The position numbers and the translations under genes were made by a program. This document shows positions 41,190-52,702 of a DNA stretch of 64,000 nucleotides, one piece after another. This DNA is from Marsupella aquatica (lineage: Eukaryota; Marchantiophyta), in contig OZ316894.1 in assembly GCA_973895155.1 (NCBI GenBank), forward strand, positions 186,001 through 250,000, written 5' to 3'. The notes under the pieces were generated by a model. That model had not been told where the DNA came from and searched no databases. It saw only the letters and a program-made list of their open reading frames with translations. Position 1 is the stretch's first letter, and each line of letters opens with the position of its first letter.

Positions 41190-41678
41190 AGGACACCATT
41201 TATGAGAGATATCAAACGGTGTTGTCATTTATATGTATATAAGCCGTTACTTTTGCAGCATCCTGCAATTGTTTCCTTCTTTCTCCTTCGAATTGATATT
41301 TATCTGCTCATGTGGGACATCAAAGCTACTATGGATTGTTGGAATTCTTTACCCCGTGCTTTCCAACATTCCTTTGAAGGCAAGATCAAACTGGGAGGAC
41401 ATGCTATTCAACACTTTGTTATTGATCCAGGCTCTCGAATTAATTTCCTCTCCCACAGACTGTGCCAGCAATTTGTTCATCAAGAAGTACAACCGATATC
41501 TGCTCAGATATCAATCGATGGACGAATCATTAATCTTTGGGGAAGAGTTAAAGGAGTCCCAATACAGATCGGAGAAGAATTCCATGACCTCGATTTTTAT
41601 ATTCTGGATTCGGATATCTCCCAACTCCCGTCAATGATTTTGAGCACTACTTGGATTATTAAGCCAGAATATTATTAA
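41190..41678 (+). CDS. E2 accessory ORF 3 (retropepsin-like domain)
   Basis: The frame is continuous with accessory ORF 2 past one TGA; the first ATG is at 41202 (158 codons). From about residue 65 it reads GHAIQHFVIDPGSRINFLS, then SIDGRIINLWGRVKGVPIQI, FHDLDFYILD and LPSMILSTTWI. This matches, strand for strand, the protease in the gag ORF: VDGGASVNLIT, MADQSRVVPIGKL..V, LDYVVIN and FPVLLGRPWL. The catalytic triplet is DPG rather than DGG or DSG and the GRPW-type strand is altered, so it may be a non-catalytic or divergent retropepsin fold. A second protease-like domain 3' of integrase is unusual in a Ty3 element. Confidence 0.6.
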   Translation, partial: RTPFMRDIKRCCHLYVYKPLLLQHPAIVSFFLLRIDIYLLMWDIKATMDCWNSLPRAFQHSFEGKIKLGGHAIQHFVIDPGSRINFLSHRLCQQFVHQEVQPISAQISIDGRIINLWGRVKGVPIQIGEEFHDLDFYILDSDISQLPSMILSTTWIIKPEYY

Positions 41679-41742
41679 TGAAGAACATGTCACTCGCTTC
41701 TGATTCAATTCGGTCATGTCTTGTGGGGACACGGCGAAATTT

Positions 41743-41755
41743 AAGTGGAGGGCTA
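41743..41755 (+). promoter_or_regulatory. E2 polypurine tract
   Basis: AAGTGGAGGGCTA lies immediately before the 3' LTR start at 41756, the expected place for the plus-strand primer. Confidence 0.8.
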
Positions 41756-43145
41756 TGTGGTATGGGTGTCCCTGCAATTTTTTCTGGAAACTTGTTTATT
41801 TTTAGCATATCACAAGATTTACTTACACTTTAGACACCTTCCGGCCAACATTTACTTGTTCTGGACACTTATAGAAATATTTGACATCTCCGGCTTTCCT
41901 GACGATTCCTAGTGTACTTTGCCCGACGCTGTGACCAGCGCCCGTTTCTTTTACTCAAGACGCTGCGGAAGCGTCCAACCTCCTCATGACGCTTTTGGCA
42001 GTGCCCGACCGCCACCAAGACTCTATGAGGATTTCGACCGACGCTGTGGAAAGCGTCAGCTTCAACACACGACGCTGTGAGCAGCGTCCACCCTAGTATT
42101 GACGCTGTGAGCAGTGTGAGCAGCGTCCGTTGGTTTTACTTAAGACGCTTCTAGCAGCGTCCAGATTCTCCCGACGCTTCTAGCAGCGTCCGCTCAACAC
42201 TTAGTTTTTGAAGTAGATTACTAGTAAAGTAGTATTCTACCACCCTTGTTGAAGTACTTATGCTGTGCTTCTCCCTTGTTTAGTTTTAAGCTTGGAAAGG
42301 CACGACTGTTCTTACCTCCTCCATTTTAGGATTCCAGCACTTATAAGACAGAGTAGAATGCTCATTTGAAGTAGAGAGAAATAGAGTTAATACTGTATTC
42401 AGAACTGAGTCTTCTGAATAGTTTTCTCCTCCTTCCATTGTAACAAGGCATGCTGTGAGTGTTTTGTATGGAAGTAAAGCTATATTGATTGAAGTTAAGA
42501 TTGAATTCAAGAGATTCCTGTGGTGATTGAATTCAGTTGCAGATTTCTGAAACTCGTATTGAATTCACTGCTAGGCTTGCTTGCAGAGTCGGGATTCGCT
42601 AGCCAATTCAAGAATAGTTAATGATAAATGAGAAGTAAATTCTGATTCTCAGAGTAGTTAGTACTGTTGCTTTGATTCTGGAATATGGTTTAGAGTTTGA
42701 CTGAATTGCGTATCGCTGATGTCAAACCATGTTGACGGCATTTTAAATCATATCATTCATTTGCAATCAGAAAGCTTCTGCTTCATCAGATTGAGAATTC
42801 CATTATCATTAACCTTTGTGTTTTGAAGAGTGAGATGGATGAATTATGAGATAGATTTCATGTCTATACTGAGCCCAAATCCTTTCTGAAGGAGTGGCAG
42901 TAGCAGCTTGTAGTCTCTAAATCCTTACTCATTTCTTCTCTAATTCATAAATCAGAAGTTCAGTTACTTTGTTGTTTGTTTATTCGATTTTTTTATTGAG
43001 AAGTGAAGTCAACATAGAGCTCAAGACTCTAAATCACTCGGAGTGATAAAAGTTATACAATTCATTCTGAAATCTGTTCTTAAAGGGATCGAAACCCTGG
43101 TTTTAGGTGAGGAGAGTCACTTTTGATACTTAGCACTATACGACA
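41756..43145 (+). repeat. E2 3' LTR
   Basis: 1,390 bp, an offset of 12,158 from the 5' LTR. Only two substitutions were found by eye; the one at 29971/42129 is a CG-to-CA type change. The gcaat duplication follows at 43146. Confidence 0.97.
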
Positions 43146-46100
43146 GCAATCGATAAGGACATCAAAGCAGCCGAGACCACCCGGCGACAGGAGCAAGAAA
43201 AGCAAGAAAAGCAAGAGGAAGTCAAGCAACAGCCGAAGGAAGACAAGAAGGAGGACTATGATATTAAGGAAGACGTGAAGAGTTGCCCGGTTACAGCAAC
43301 GGTAGGACAACTGTTGCAAAACAATCCATAATACCGACGGCAACTGAGGGAGTTGCTTACGGGTCGACGACGGAGGCGACTACCCCGAGTTGGGATCGCG
43401 GATTGCAACATGATATGCGAGGACCTGGGAGCGCCGGACATCTCGATTGAAATTAATAATTGTACCATCAAGATGGTTCTCGTAGACGGAGGAGCGGGAG
43501 TCAACATCATGATTGAAGAAACGTCAGTCAAGTTAGGATACCTCACGTATCAACCCATAGCCCGAGCTATCAGATTAGCAAACGGGGCAAGGGTTCTTCC
43601 ATTGGGCACGCTCACACGGGTACTCACTCTGGTAGGAGGGGTGGAGTTCTATCTCAACTTCCTAGTCATGAGGCCGGTTCGGCCCTCCTCTTATCCGGTC
43701 CTCCTAGGCAGGCCGTGGCTGTACGGTGGCCGTGTGGTCATGGATTGGGGAAAGAAGGAACTACGGTTCGGGACACCCACAGTACGGGTATCATGGGCAA
43801 TGGACGATTATCAGGGCGAAACCCCACAGGGACCCGAGGAATATGATTCGGAGACCTCGGAGGAAGAGGAACTCAATATGATTGAACTCATCTCGTCCCT
43901 GTCCGAGGAAGATGTCTTCGGAGTTGAGGCAACCCGCAAAGCACATCTCCTGAATTACCCGAAGGCTGCTATTGAGTCCACCCCGAGCACCTCTACTGCC
44001 CGGGATGAGGAAACGCAAAAACGACTCATCGATACGGAGGACACGGCTCCAGCTAAGCAGGGAGCTGATGCTGCTTCTACCAGTGCAGAGCCCCGTGACC
44101 ACGAACCAGCCAAACAACCGCCCGAGGCCGAAAAGCCAAGACCGAGACATAAGAAGCGAGTCTCCTGGGATCCGTCCATCCCGCAATTGGAGGAAGTAAC
44201 TCCAATCCCGAGACCAGTCCCGGTTCCACCCATGTACGGAGGAGTTCGGTTAGCTGAACTTGATGAGAGCTTGGACCCGAGCTTGCGGAACCAGGTTGAA
44301 GTCATCAGGAAGGAGCACTACCGGAAGTACACCATTGGGATGGATAAATCTTTTAACCTGGGCCACGCTCTGACGGGGGAGGCGGAAAAATCCATCCAAG
44401 CTCTGCTCAAGGAATATGAAGATGTGTTTGCATAGAGCCATCACGATTTAATAGGAGTCTCCCCCGAGTTAGGAGAACACACGATCAATTTGAATTTGGG
44501 GGCCCATGCAGTACGGCAGCGACAACGTCGCATGAACCCGAGGTATTCCATCTTAGTGAAGGAGGAAATTGACCGTCTCCTCGCCGCAGATATCATCTAC
44601 CCGGTAATGGCCAGCGACTGGGTCTCTCCCATTGTCATTGTACCAAAAAAAGGAGGTACGGACGGAAAACCTAAAATCCGGATCTGTCAGGACTATTGTA
44701 AGCTGAACGACGCGACCCAAAAAGACCATTACCCGTTACCATTCACGGATATGGTTCTAGATATGGTAGCCCGAAATGAAATTTATACATTCCTTGACGG
44801 GTATTCGGGTTATAACCAAATCTGGATTCGCCTCTCAGATCAGCTCAAAACAACGTTCACTACGGAATGGGGGACTTTCGCATTTCGGAGAATGCCTTTC
44901 GGTCTGTGTAACGCCCCGGCCATGTTTCAGCGACTCATGATGAATATCTTCCATGATTTCCTACGGGAATTTCTGGAGATATTCATCGACGACTTCGCCA
45001 TCTTTGGAACCGTCGCCATGCACCCCGAACACCTAAGACGTACGTTGCAACGATGCCGAGAGGTTAACCTCAAACTACATCCCGCCAAGTGCTTTTTCGG
45101 GGTAGAGGAGGGAGTGTTACTCGGGCATCGTGTGTCCAAACGGGGTATCGAGGTGGACGAAGAGAAGGTCGCGGCCTGGATGGCGGTGGTGTTTCCCGTG
45201 GATCAAAAAGTGGTATGATCCTTCTTGGGCTGTGTAGGGTATTACCGTCGGTTCATTAAAGACTTTGCTAAAATAGCGTTGCCTTTGACTGAGATGATGA
45301 AAAAGGACACGGTGATCGAGGAGACACCCAGGAGATGGATTGCTTTCGAAGAACTCCGTAAACGACTCACGACCGCACCTATCATGGTCACTCCGGACTG
45401 GAATAAGGAGTTCCACGTGTATGTCGATGTGTCAGGGTTCTGTATCGGGTCTGTGCTCAGTCAGTTTGATAAGGACGGACGCGACCACCCCATCTACTTC
45501 GCTAGCCGTCAATTATTCACAGCCGAAAAGAATTATTCCCCCACGGATCGAGAAGCACTGGGAATAATCTACTCATGTAAGAAGTTCCGACACTATCTGC
45601 TGGGCTACAAGGTCATATTCCACACGGATCATGATAGCCTGAAGTACATGGTCAACAAAGCAGACATGACAGGATGGATAGCCCGGTGGGTGCTACTTCT
45701 CCAGGAATTTAACTACGAAGTTCGGGTTTGGCCAGGAAAGGCACACCTCAACGCCGACTTCTTTTCAAGGCTGGACGGCGTACCAGTCGATCAACCAATT
45801 GATGATATTTTTCCGGATGAGGAATTGTTCCACGTAGGGGCAGGGACGCCAACGTGGTACGGCTCAATAATCACCTTCCTCTTAACAGGCCGCATCCCTG
45901 ACGGCATCAACAAGGAAGCCGCCGTTGTGTTTCTACGGAAAGCCGGGCCTTACGTCATGGTACAGGGTCACCTACATAAGGAAGGAGTTAATGGGAAGTT
46001 ATGACGCTACTTGGAGTATAAGGAGACGCTTATCGTGATGCGGGCCTTGCATGAAGAAGAAGCTGGAGGTCATTTCGCGGCTATCATGACAGCCCGAAAG

Positions 46101-47195
46101 ATTCTGGACTCAGGGTATTGGTGGCCTACGTTGCATCGGGATGTACAACGCTTCATCAAGGGCTGTGACCTGTGTCAGCGGGTTGGGGCCCCGAGACGAG
46201 CTCATCATCACCCTCTCACGTCCGTGCTTCCATTAGCACCGTTCAAAAAATGGGGTATGGATTATATCGGGCCGTTTTCTCCCGTTACCCGAAGGTGACG
46301 ATGCAGGTACATCCTGCTAGCTATTGATTACTCCACCAAGTGGGTCGAGGCGCGGGCTACGGTGAAGGACGACGCCGCAACCAGCGCCAGGTTCTTATAT
46401 GAACAGATTTTCACCTGGTTTGGACCGCCCTTAGAATTGGTAAGCGATCGTGGAACGCACTTCCTCAATGACACCGTAGCCCAGCTTACGGAGCGTTACC
46501 TAGTCAGGCACCGCAAGACTACCCCGTATCATCCTAAAGCCAACGGGATGACGGAGAGAGCAAATGGTATCATTGGGAAGATCCTCAACAAAACTGTAGC
46601 TACGCACAAAATGGATTGGGATGATAAGTTGTACGCAGCGGTGTACTCGTATAATCTAGCTTACAAAACTACTATGAGTCACAGCCCGTACTTTCTCGTG
46701 TTCGGCCAACATTCGTTGGTGCCCGTCGAGTTTGAAGTACACACTCCACGGGTCAGCATTCGGGATCGCTTACCTGAACTCGAAAGTTCCTCAGACCGAG
46801 CTTATCAGATTGAAGCCTTGGAAGAGGCACGGCTACTAGCAGCTCGACACGCCGTAATGAAGCAGGCAACTTCCAAGAAGCAGCACGACAAAGGACTACG
46901 GAAGGTCGATGTCATGACAGGCGATCTAGTCCTTATGTACGATAGTAGGTACATGCAGTTTCCAGGGAAGCTTCATACCCGTTGGTTAGGGCCCTTTCTA
47001 GTCAATCAGATCTACCCTAACGGATCTTTGGAGCTTGCGATGTACGCCGACGATTTACTCCCTACGCAAGTCAGTTATGATCGTGTAAAGAAGTACCACC
47101 ATCAAGACGACGACGCCGAGAGTGATGTTCGCGAGGATGCTTCACAATTAAGCAGGGAGCTATGTGACGCCGCCGGAATGGCGAGTAATGAATGA
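43146..47195 (+). pseudogene. E1 Gag C-terminus, protease and Pol, broken
   Basis: A single frame from 43146 to 47195 with stops at 43329-43331 (TAA), 44433-44435 (TAG where E2 has TGG), 45216-45218 (TGA), 46002-46004 (TGA where E2 has CGA) and 46296-46298 (TGA). The protease has VDGGAGVNIM and SYPVLLGRPWL. Reverse transcriptase has DGYSGYNQI, MPFGLCNAPAMFQR and FIDDFAIFG. RNase H has VYVDVSGFCIGSVLSQ and HTDHDSLKYM. Integrase has the H-H-C-C finger (LHEEEAGGHFA ... CDLCQRVG) and D, D-35-E (WGMDYIGPF, SDRGTHFL, NGMTERANG). Unlike E2, there is no stop between protease and RT at the E2 TGA position. The final 11 codons and the TGA lie inside the 3' LTR. Confidence 0.95.
47145..47162 (+). promoter_or_regulatory. 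E1 polypurine tract
   Basis: CAATTAAGCAGGGAGCTA lies directly before the 3' LTR (47163) and is similar to the E2 tract. It is also within the end of the pol frame. Confidence 0.6.
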
Positions 47196-48947
47196 TTCCG
47201 TCTAAACCAGGTTTAGCACGTGCGTTAGGGGTATCTTAGGCCGCTATCATTAGCATAACGACAGTATTTAGGTAGCCATTATGAGTAGGAAATCATTAGT
47301 CAATAAAGGGGATTCATGTTCGGGCTGGCGGCGCGTCGCTATTCGCACGCCCAGGTTGCGATCGTGTAATGGGCCCCTTGCCCCCCACCTCGGGTCCGTA
47401 TAACAAACTTTGGGAGGCGGCCACTGTCACGCGCTGACTCGGACCGGCGGAGTGGCCGGTACACTGCAAGCGTGAGAGGTTCGGCCTATAAGCAACGAGG
47501 AGGCTTTGGGCGATCGACGAGCTCTCAGGGTATAAAAGGGGGTCGATCCTTTGCAAGTGCACCAGTCATTCAGTCCACGCGCCAGCTTCGACCCCAGCTC
47601 TCTCCCTTCTAGTCGTCACTGCTTTCTCCTCTGAATGTCGCACACGATCCTCTCCAGTTTGGCCCTACGATTCTGCATGCAGTTCCTGTCTACCGGAAGA
47701 CACTTGGCCGACTCATTGGAACACGCCAACCCGCGCCGATTCGAAATCGAACGCGAGTACGAGAGAGCCATCCGCCTAGCAACACGACACCATTGTATCT
47801 TTAACTTTGGCTACCCGTCTCAGAGCGAGCTTTACCGACCGGCAGAGGTAGCAGGGTATTTCTTCAACGGAGACAAATATATCGGGTTCTGGGAAGCTTT
47901 GCTTCGACTTCCGGACGAAGTCTTCAATATCCCGGGCATGATCGACTTGCAACGACATCACTTTGACCACATCCCTGCTCGGGTCCAGGCTAACATCAAC
48001 AGCGCGTCCAGCACTACCCATTCAACAAGGCCCTCTGTACTTGCTTCGGAGCTACTCTGCCAGCACCTACAGAACTTCATGGGAACTAGACCCTCAACCA
48101 CCGGCGCCGGGCCAGTCAACCCCATACCCGTACCCGCGCCAATGCAGGCTCAGGCTCAGCTTCAGCCTCAGTCTCAGCTTCACCCTCAGCCTAGCCAATC
48201 CCCACCACCGATCGTCTCGCCAGAGCAAGTGCGCTCCGTCATCAACGCTGTGGACCTTAGCGACGACGATGAGGCCACCCCCCCTTTGCTCAGGCGGCCC
48301 CGAGGAGCGGCTCCAGCAGACAATGCGGTGACCGTGGCCGCCCCAACACCAATACTAACGGCGGTGGCATTACCTATACCCGATCGAGAGGATGGGGAGG
48401 TGTCACCTTCCCCAAGCCAGTCACAGGGAAAGAAGAGGAAGGAGGCCGCTGCTGCATCCGGGTTACCCATGGCCATGGTAGCCGCGGTCAAGGTGACAAT
48501 GCACCGCATGGGGGAAAACGTGCATAAAAATATCCTCCATCCCAAGCATGCGGTGTACCTGAAAACTCGCCTCTCTCCCCTGGAACACTTGCAGGTACTA
48601 CGGGGATGATATGACGGAATTTGTCAAGAATTATGACGATGCCCGTCAACATACTCGGCTGCGGGGAAGGAATATGTCCCTCATGGAAGAAAGGCTCAAG
48701 ATGATCTTCGGGTTACCCGAAGGTGACTACCACGTTGAATCACGGGCTCCCGGGGGTAAGGGAGCCAAGTACCAATCCTCGGGTTTTCCCTCCGAGGGAG
48801 CAGTGGACAACGGGTTCGTGATGAGGACTTGTGTGATGCCTAGCCATGAATCACTGGGCTAGTTTAAAGTGGAAAAGGGAAGTGTACCCTAGAAACACCT
48901 TAGTATAGTTACAGAAATGAGGAAAATATAAACAATTAAGGGTGACT

Positions 48948-51900
48948 ATGGAACCCAAGCCGAGGCCGGAAGTAAGGATGCCAAGGGAAAGAACACGATT
49001 AGGGTTAGGGCACGCTAAAGTGCCGGCGGCTAGGGGTCACCAACGGGAGAGGAACGCCGAGGAGGAGAGGGGTAAGGACCGCTCGCGAGGAATAGTGGCT
49101 CATTTGCAGGCACGAATTGGGCAGACGACTACAGGCGGCCAACTACTGTCAACTGCTTAGGCAAGCACTCAGGGTGGGAGTAGATACCGGCTATCAAAAT
49201 CGATTAGGGTATGAGCAACGTCAATCAAGCGGCACATTTTTGGGGATGCCTGTTCGAACGGGCAACTGAGTACATTGGTACTTACGAGGACGAAGAATCA
49301 GAGAGAGCAGCTCGAGAACGGCAGGAGCTTGCTCGATTGTGGGAGCTGCAGAAAGCTGCCTTCTTAGGAGGAGAACTAATCAAGGCCGAATTCTTGTGGA
49401 CTCCTACTACCAATCAACTCGATGACCTCCTGTTTTGCGAAGACAGAGTCGTCGGCATCTGCGAAGCCATCAAACGCTGCAACGACCTACACTGGGAGTT
49501 GAAGGGTAGCACGGAGGGGTGGACAAAGGCAACCGTGCTCGGAGAGATATCCACGGCAGCCGAGATGAAGAGGAAGGGGAATAACAACAACGAGGCCACC
49601 CCGGCAAAAAGAACGAGGTCAGCGGCACCAAAGAAACCAGCCAAACAGCAGAGCAGGAGGCAGAGAGAAGCCGAGGAGGAGGAGGTCGACCCCATCAACG
49701 CCGTTCCAACAAGAGATGACACCTGGAAAGGCTGGGTGGCGATCCTCCCCGAGGAGGTCCAATTACACTTTGCAAGAGAGGAGGATGCATGCTTTACGGC
49801 TATGCAGACTCGGAAGTATCAGGGCTTCATGGCCGGATCCGGCTTGGAAGCCTTCGTAAGGTTACCGTGGTTGAAGCCGGAGGTGCCGAATTCAGACTTA
49901 CTGGAATTCATGGGATCATGGGAGTCCGAGACCAATTCCACAAGGGTGTATGGGAAGGATTTCTATCTCACTCCCCAGGTGATTGCCGAGGTGTTTGGGT
50001 TGCCAATGGGCAATAAGACCAAGGTAGATACGAGGAAGACCTTGCCAAACACGGAGTTCAGGTCGTTTCCAGGGCCTTCAACGAAGAATGGCTTCTTTCG
50101 TAGCACTTGCACCAACCCGCATATAGGAGAGATGATCGATTTCTTGCGGGTAACCATGCATTGCAACTGGCCGAGAGCAGAGATCGGCAAGGCACAGGTC
50201 TATCTGGCAAAGAGGCCAGACCCAAGCCGGGACTACAACAGTTACCTCCTCACTCAACTAAAGAAGATCTTGAAGGAGGAACAGCTGGTGATCGGCAAGG
50301 GAAGCGTGTCCCGGCTTGGTTATCACATGCCGCTATTGTGCCGGTATGCCCGGAGTAAGACCTTTGCCCCGGTACTTCCCCTACAGGCAAGGGCACCAGA
50401 GGAGGTTCCGGAACAGAGGCCGGCAACGGAGAAACCCAACCCGCCCGACAGTCCTACAATTGAGCAGGTGTTTAGGCCAAGGACGGAGGACTTGCCGATG
50501 CAGCAACCAGGCATGCAGAATCTGCTGAAACTGCTGGAGAAAGAAAAGAGAACGGCATCGGCAACGACAACAACAACGGCAACAATGCAGGACACTGCTC
50601 CAGAGGTAGGCCTAAACCGGCTTACAAGGGAAAACCCCTTTACTGGAGTCAAGGAGAGAAAGAGGCCGGAACATGAGCCAGGAGTCCGGATGTATGTAGG
50701 AGCCTCTAGTCCCGAAGCCGAAGAGAAGCAGGCCGTAGCTCCCGGCCACGACAAGGAGAACAGGAGATCAACACGGAAGCCGGAGGAGGAACCAAGACCG
50801 GCAAGAGGTGAAGCCGTGTTCACGACAAAACTAGGAGAACAGCAGGAGAAGCCGGTAGTCCAAGCCGAGGAGGAGGCGGTGGAGGACTACAGCAATGATA
50901 ACTCCGGCTACGGGTCGAATCATCATGTTCCAGGAGTAAGGACCTATGGCCGGTTCATCCCCACGCTCCCAAGAGTAGTCCGAGGAGACCCGAGCCAGCA
51001 GAGCAGCCCCGAGTCTCCCCCGCCAGATGTCGCTCCCCCGAGCTTTGACGGCATAAAACAGACGGCGCAGGAATTTCAGGAGCGAATCAGGGAGGAAGAG
51101 GAGGCAGCCCTGGCTAAGGAGAAGGATTTACCAGGAGGAGAATGGCCAGAGGACATCAGGCGGCTTGCAGAAAAACGAAGCAGCCTGCCAGCCATAATAG
51201 AAGAGATCCGCAAGGCGGCTTGGGAACAAAGGCCGCGGTGGATGATGCCGATGACTGCTACTTCCTCCACCTATGCTAAAAATAGAGCCATGGAGTACGG
51301 GGAGATGTGTGGAGAGCTGGCGCTCAGCATCTTTGGGGAGGAGTTGGGGTAGGGACCCTTTTTCCAGAGGGAGATGTTGGAGAAGCGCCAATTAGAAGAA
51401 GCGGTGGCTTTGGAAAGAAGCAAGAAGGACGAGGTCATCCATCGGCTTAGGGAAAGGGAAGCCAAAATCAAGGACCTGAGGGCGGCCAAGAGAGCCCAAG
51501 ATGAGCTGCGGATTAAGCAGCATGAGCTAAATATCATGCAGGGCCAGTTGGATACCGCACAGTCAGACAACCGGATTATCGAGAATAAACTGACTCGAAC
51601 CTTAGATGAGTTGGCCGATGCGATCAAGGAGCGGGAGAAGTGGAAGCGAGAGCTGAGGAATGCAGAGGAGGCCCACATAACAGCCAACAACCGGGCCATG
51701 GCGGAAACCCAAAAAAAGGAATGGGCGTTGAAGGGGGAGCTCGAAAAAATCCGCGGAGCCCTTGAGCAGAAGGAGGCCGAGTTAGGGAAATCCTATCAAG
51801 GGATTATTGCGCTACAGCAGGAGCTTGCGTCCCTGACGGCCAGCTTCAAGGCCGACCTACGGGAGAAGGACAATATGCTCGATCAGACTTACGCCAAGAT

Positions 51901-52702
51901 GAACCAGATGGAGTCTGTCATCATTGCGGAGCTTGACAAGGAGTTAAGAGCAACCCGGGAGGAGAGAGCTGCGTTTAAGAAGGAGTTGGAGGAAGCCCAG
52001 AAGGAGCTGGAGGAGGCGCGCAAGGACCTGGACGAAGTACAGGAGGAGTTGGAGGAAAGCACGCGGAAGCTGGAGAACTTACAGCGGCGAGCCGACAACC
52101 AAACGGAGCGGCTGAAGAAACAAACCGCAGTATTTAAATGCTTGGCTTCATCAGGACCAACTCCAATTGGGGCCACCAAGTTACCAGGAGTGGTACTGGC
52201 CGAAGAACAAGCCGCGCCACTTGCACCAATGCCGGAAGTAAGTGGGAAGGGGAAGGGACCAGCTGCCGAACCAGAAAAGAAGAAGAAGCGGAAACCTTCA
52301 GGGTCAAAGAGTAATACGGCTCTACAAGCCGTGGTGACCAAGGAGGTAGACCCAGCACCGACCCCAGGCAGGATCACGACAGAGGATCCAACTACCCTAG
52401 AAGGAGGGGATGGCAAAGCCGAGGCCAAGATACTCGGTAATGAAGCCGAGGTACCGAATCCGCCACTTGAGTGTGCAGGGGAGGCTGTAGCCGATGCTGA
52501 GGCTGTAGCCGATGCAGAGGCCATAGCCGATGCAGAGGCCATAGCCGATGCAGAGGCCGTAGCCGATGCCAAGGCAGAAGCCGAAGGTGGACCCAGTCAG
52601 GCCGATGGAGAGTTGACTAAGTCCAGGGCAGGTAATCTGTCAGAGAACAAACCTACGGCAGTGGCTGAGGAGGGAGCGTTGGGGGCGTCCACTGAGGAAT
52701 AG
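48948..52702 (+). pseudogene. Family A accessory protein gene (copy A2), nearly intact
   Basis: From MSNVNQ (ATG 49211) the frame is open to 52702 except for a TAG at 51350-51352 (CAG in A3), so about 1163 codons are otherwise intact. An N-terminal extension from ATG 48948 is out of frame here through a small indel. In order: helical N-terminus; Lys/Arg tract (KRTRSAAPKKP); LPW near 49868; YGKDFYLTPQVIAEVFGLPM near 49949; a Pro-rich linker; repeated 'PEEQ/PRP' acidic regions; a second globular part (GEWPEDIRRLAEKR ... MEYGEMCGELALSIFG); about 250 residues of coiled coil (51374-52120); a basic KKKKRKPSG patch; and an Ala/Asp/Glu repeat tail. No catalytic motif or membrane segment is evident. 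Confidence 0.8.
52486..52580 (+). repeat. 18-bp coding minisatellite (A2 tail)
   Basis: GCCGATGCAGAGGCC(G/A)TA-type units encode repeated ADAEA(V/I). A1 and A3 have fewer, degenerate units at the same place, so the unit number varies between copies. Confidence 0.8.

Larger units (their letters stand above)
29598..43145 (+). mobile_element. E2: young Ty3 retrotransposon with 3' accessory region
   Basis: 13,548 bp between gcaat duplications (29593-29597 and 43146-43150) inside the E1 gag. LTRs are 1,390 bp each (29598-30987 and 41756-43145), with two differences seen by eye (29971 A versus 42129 G; 30277 T versus 42435 C). The order is 5' LTR, tRNA-Asp-type primer site, 1.2-kb leader, gag-protease, in-frame TGA, RT-RNase H-integrase, an internal polypurine-like copy, a 3-kb accessory frame, polypurine tract and 3' LTR. 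An extra 3' ORF is an Athila-like position, but the accessory product is not a recognisable envelope protein. Confidence 0.97.
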
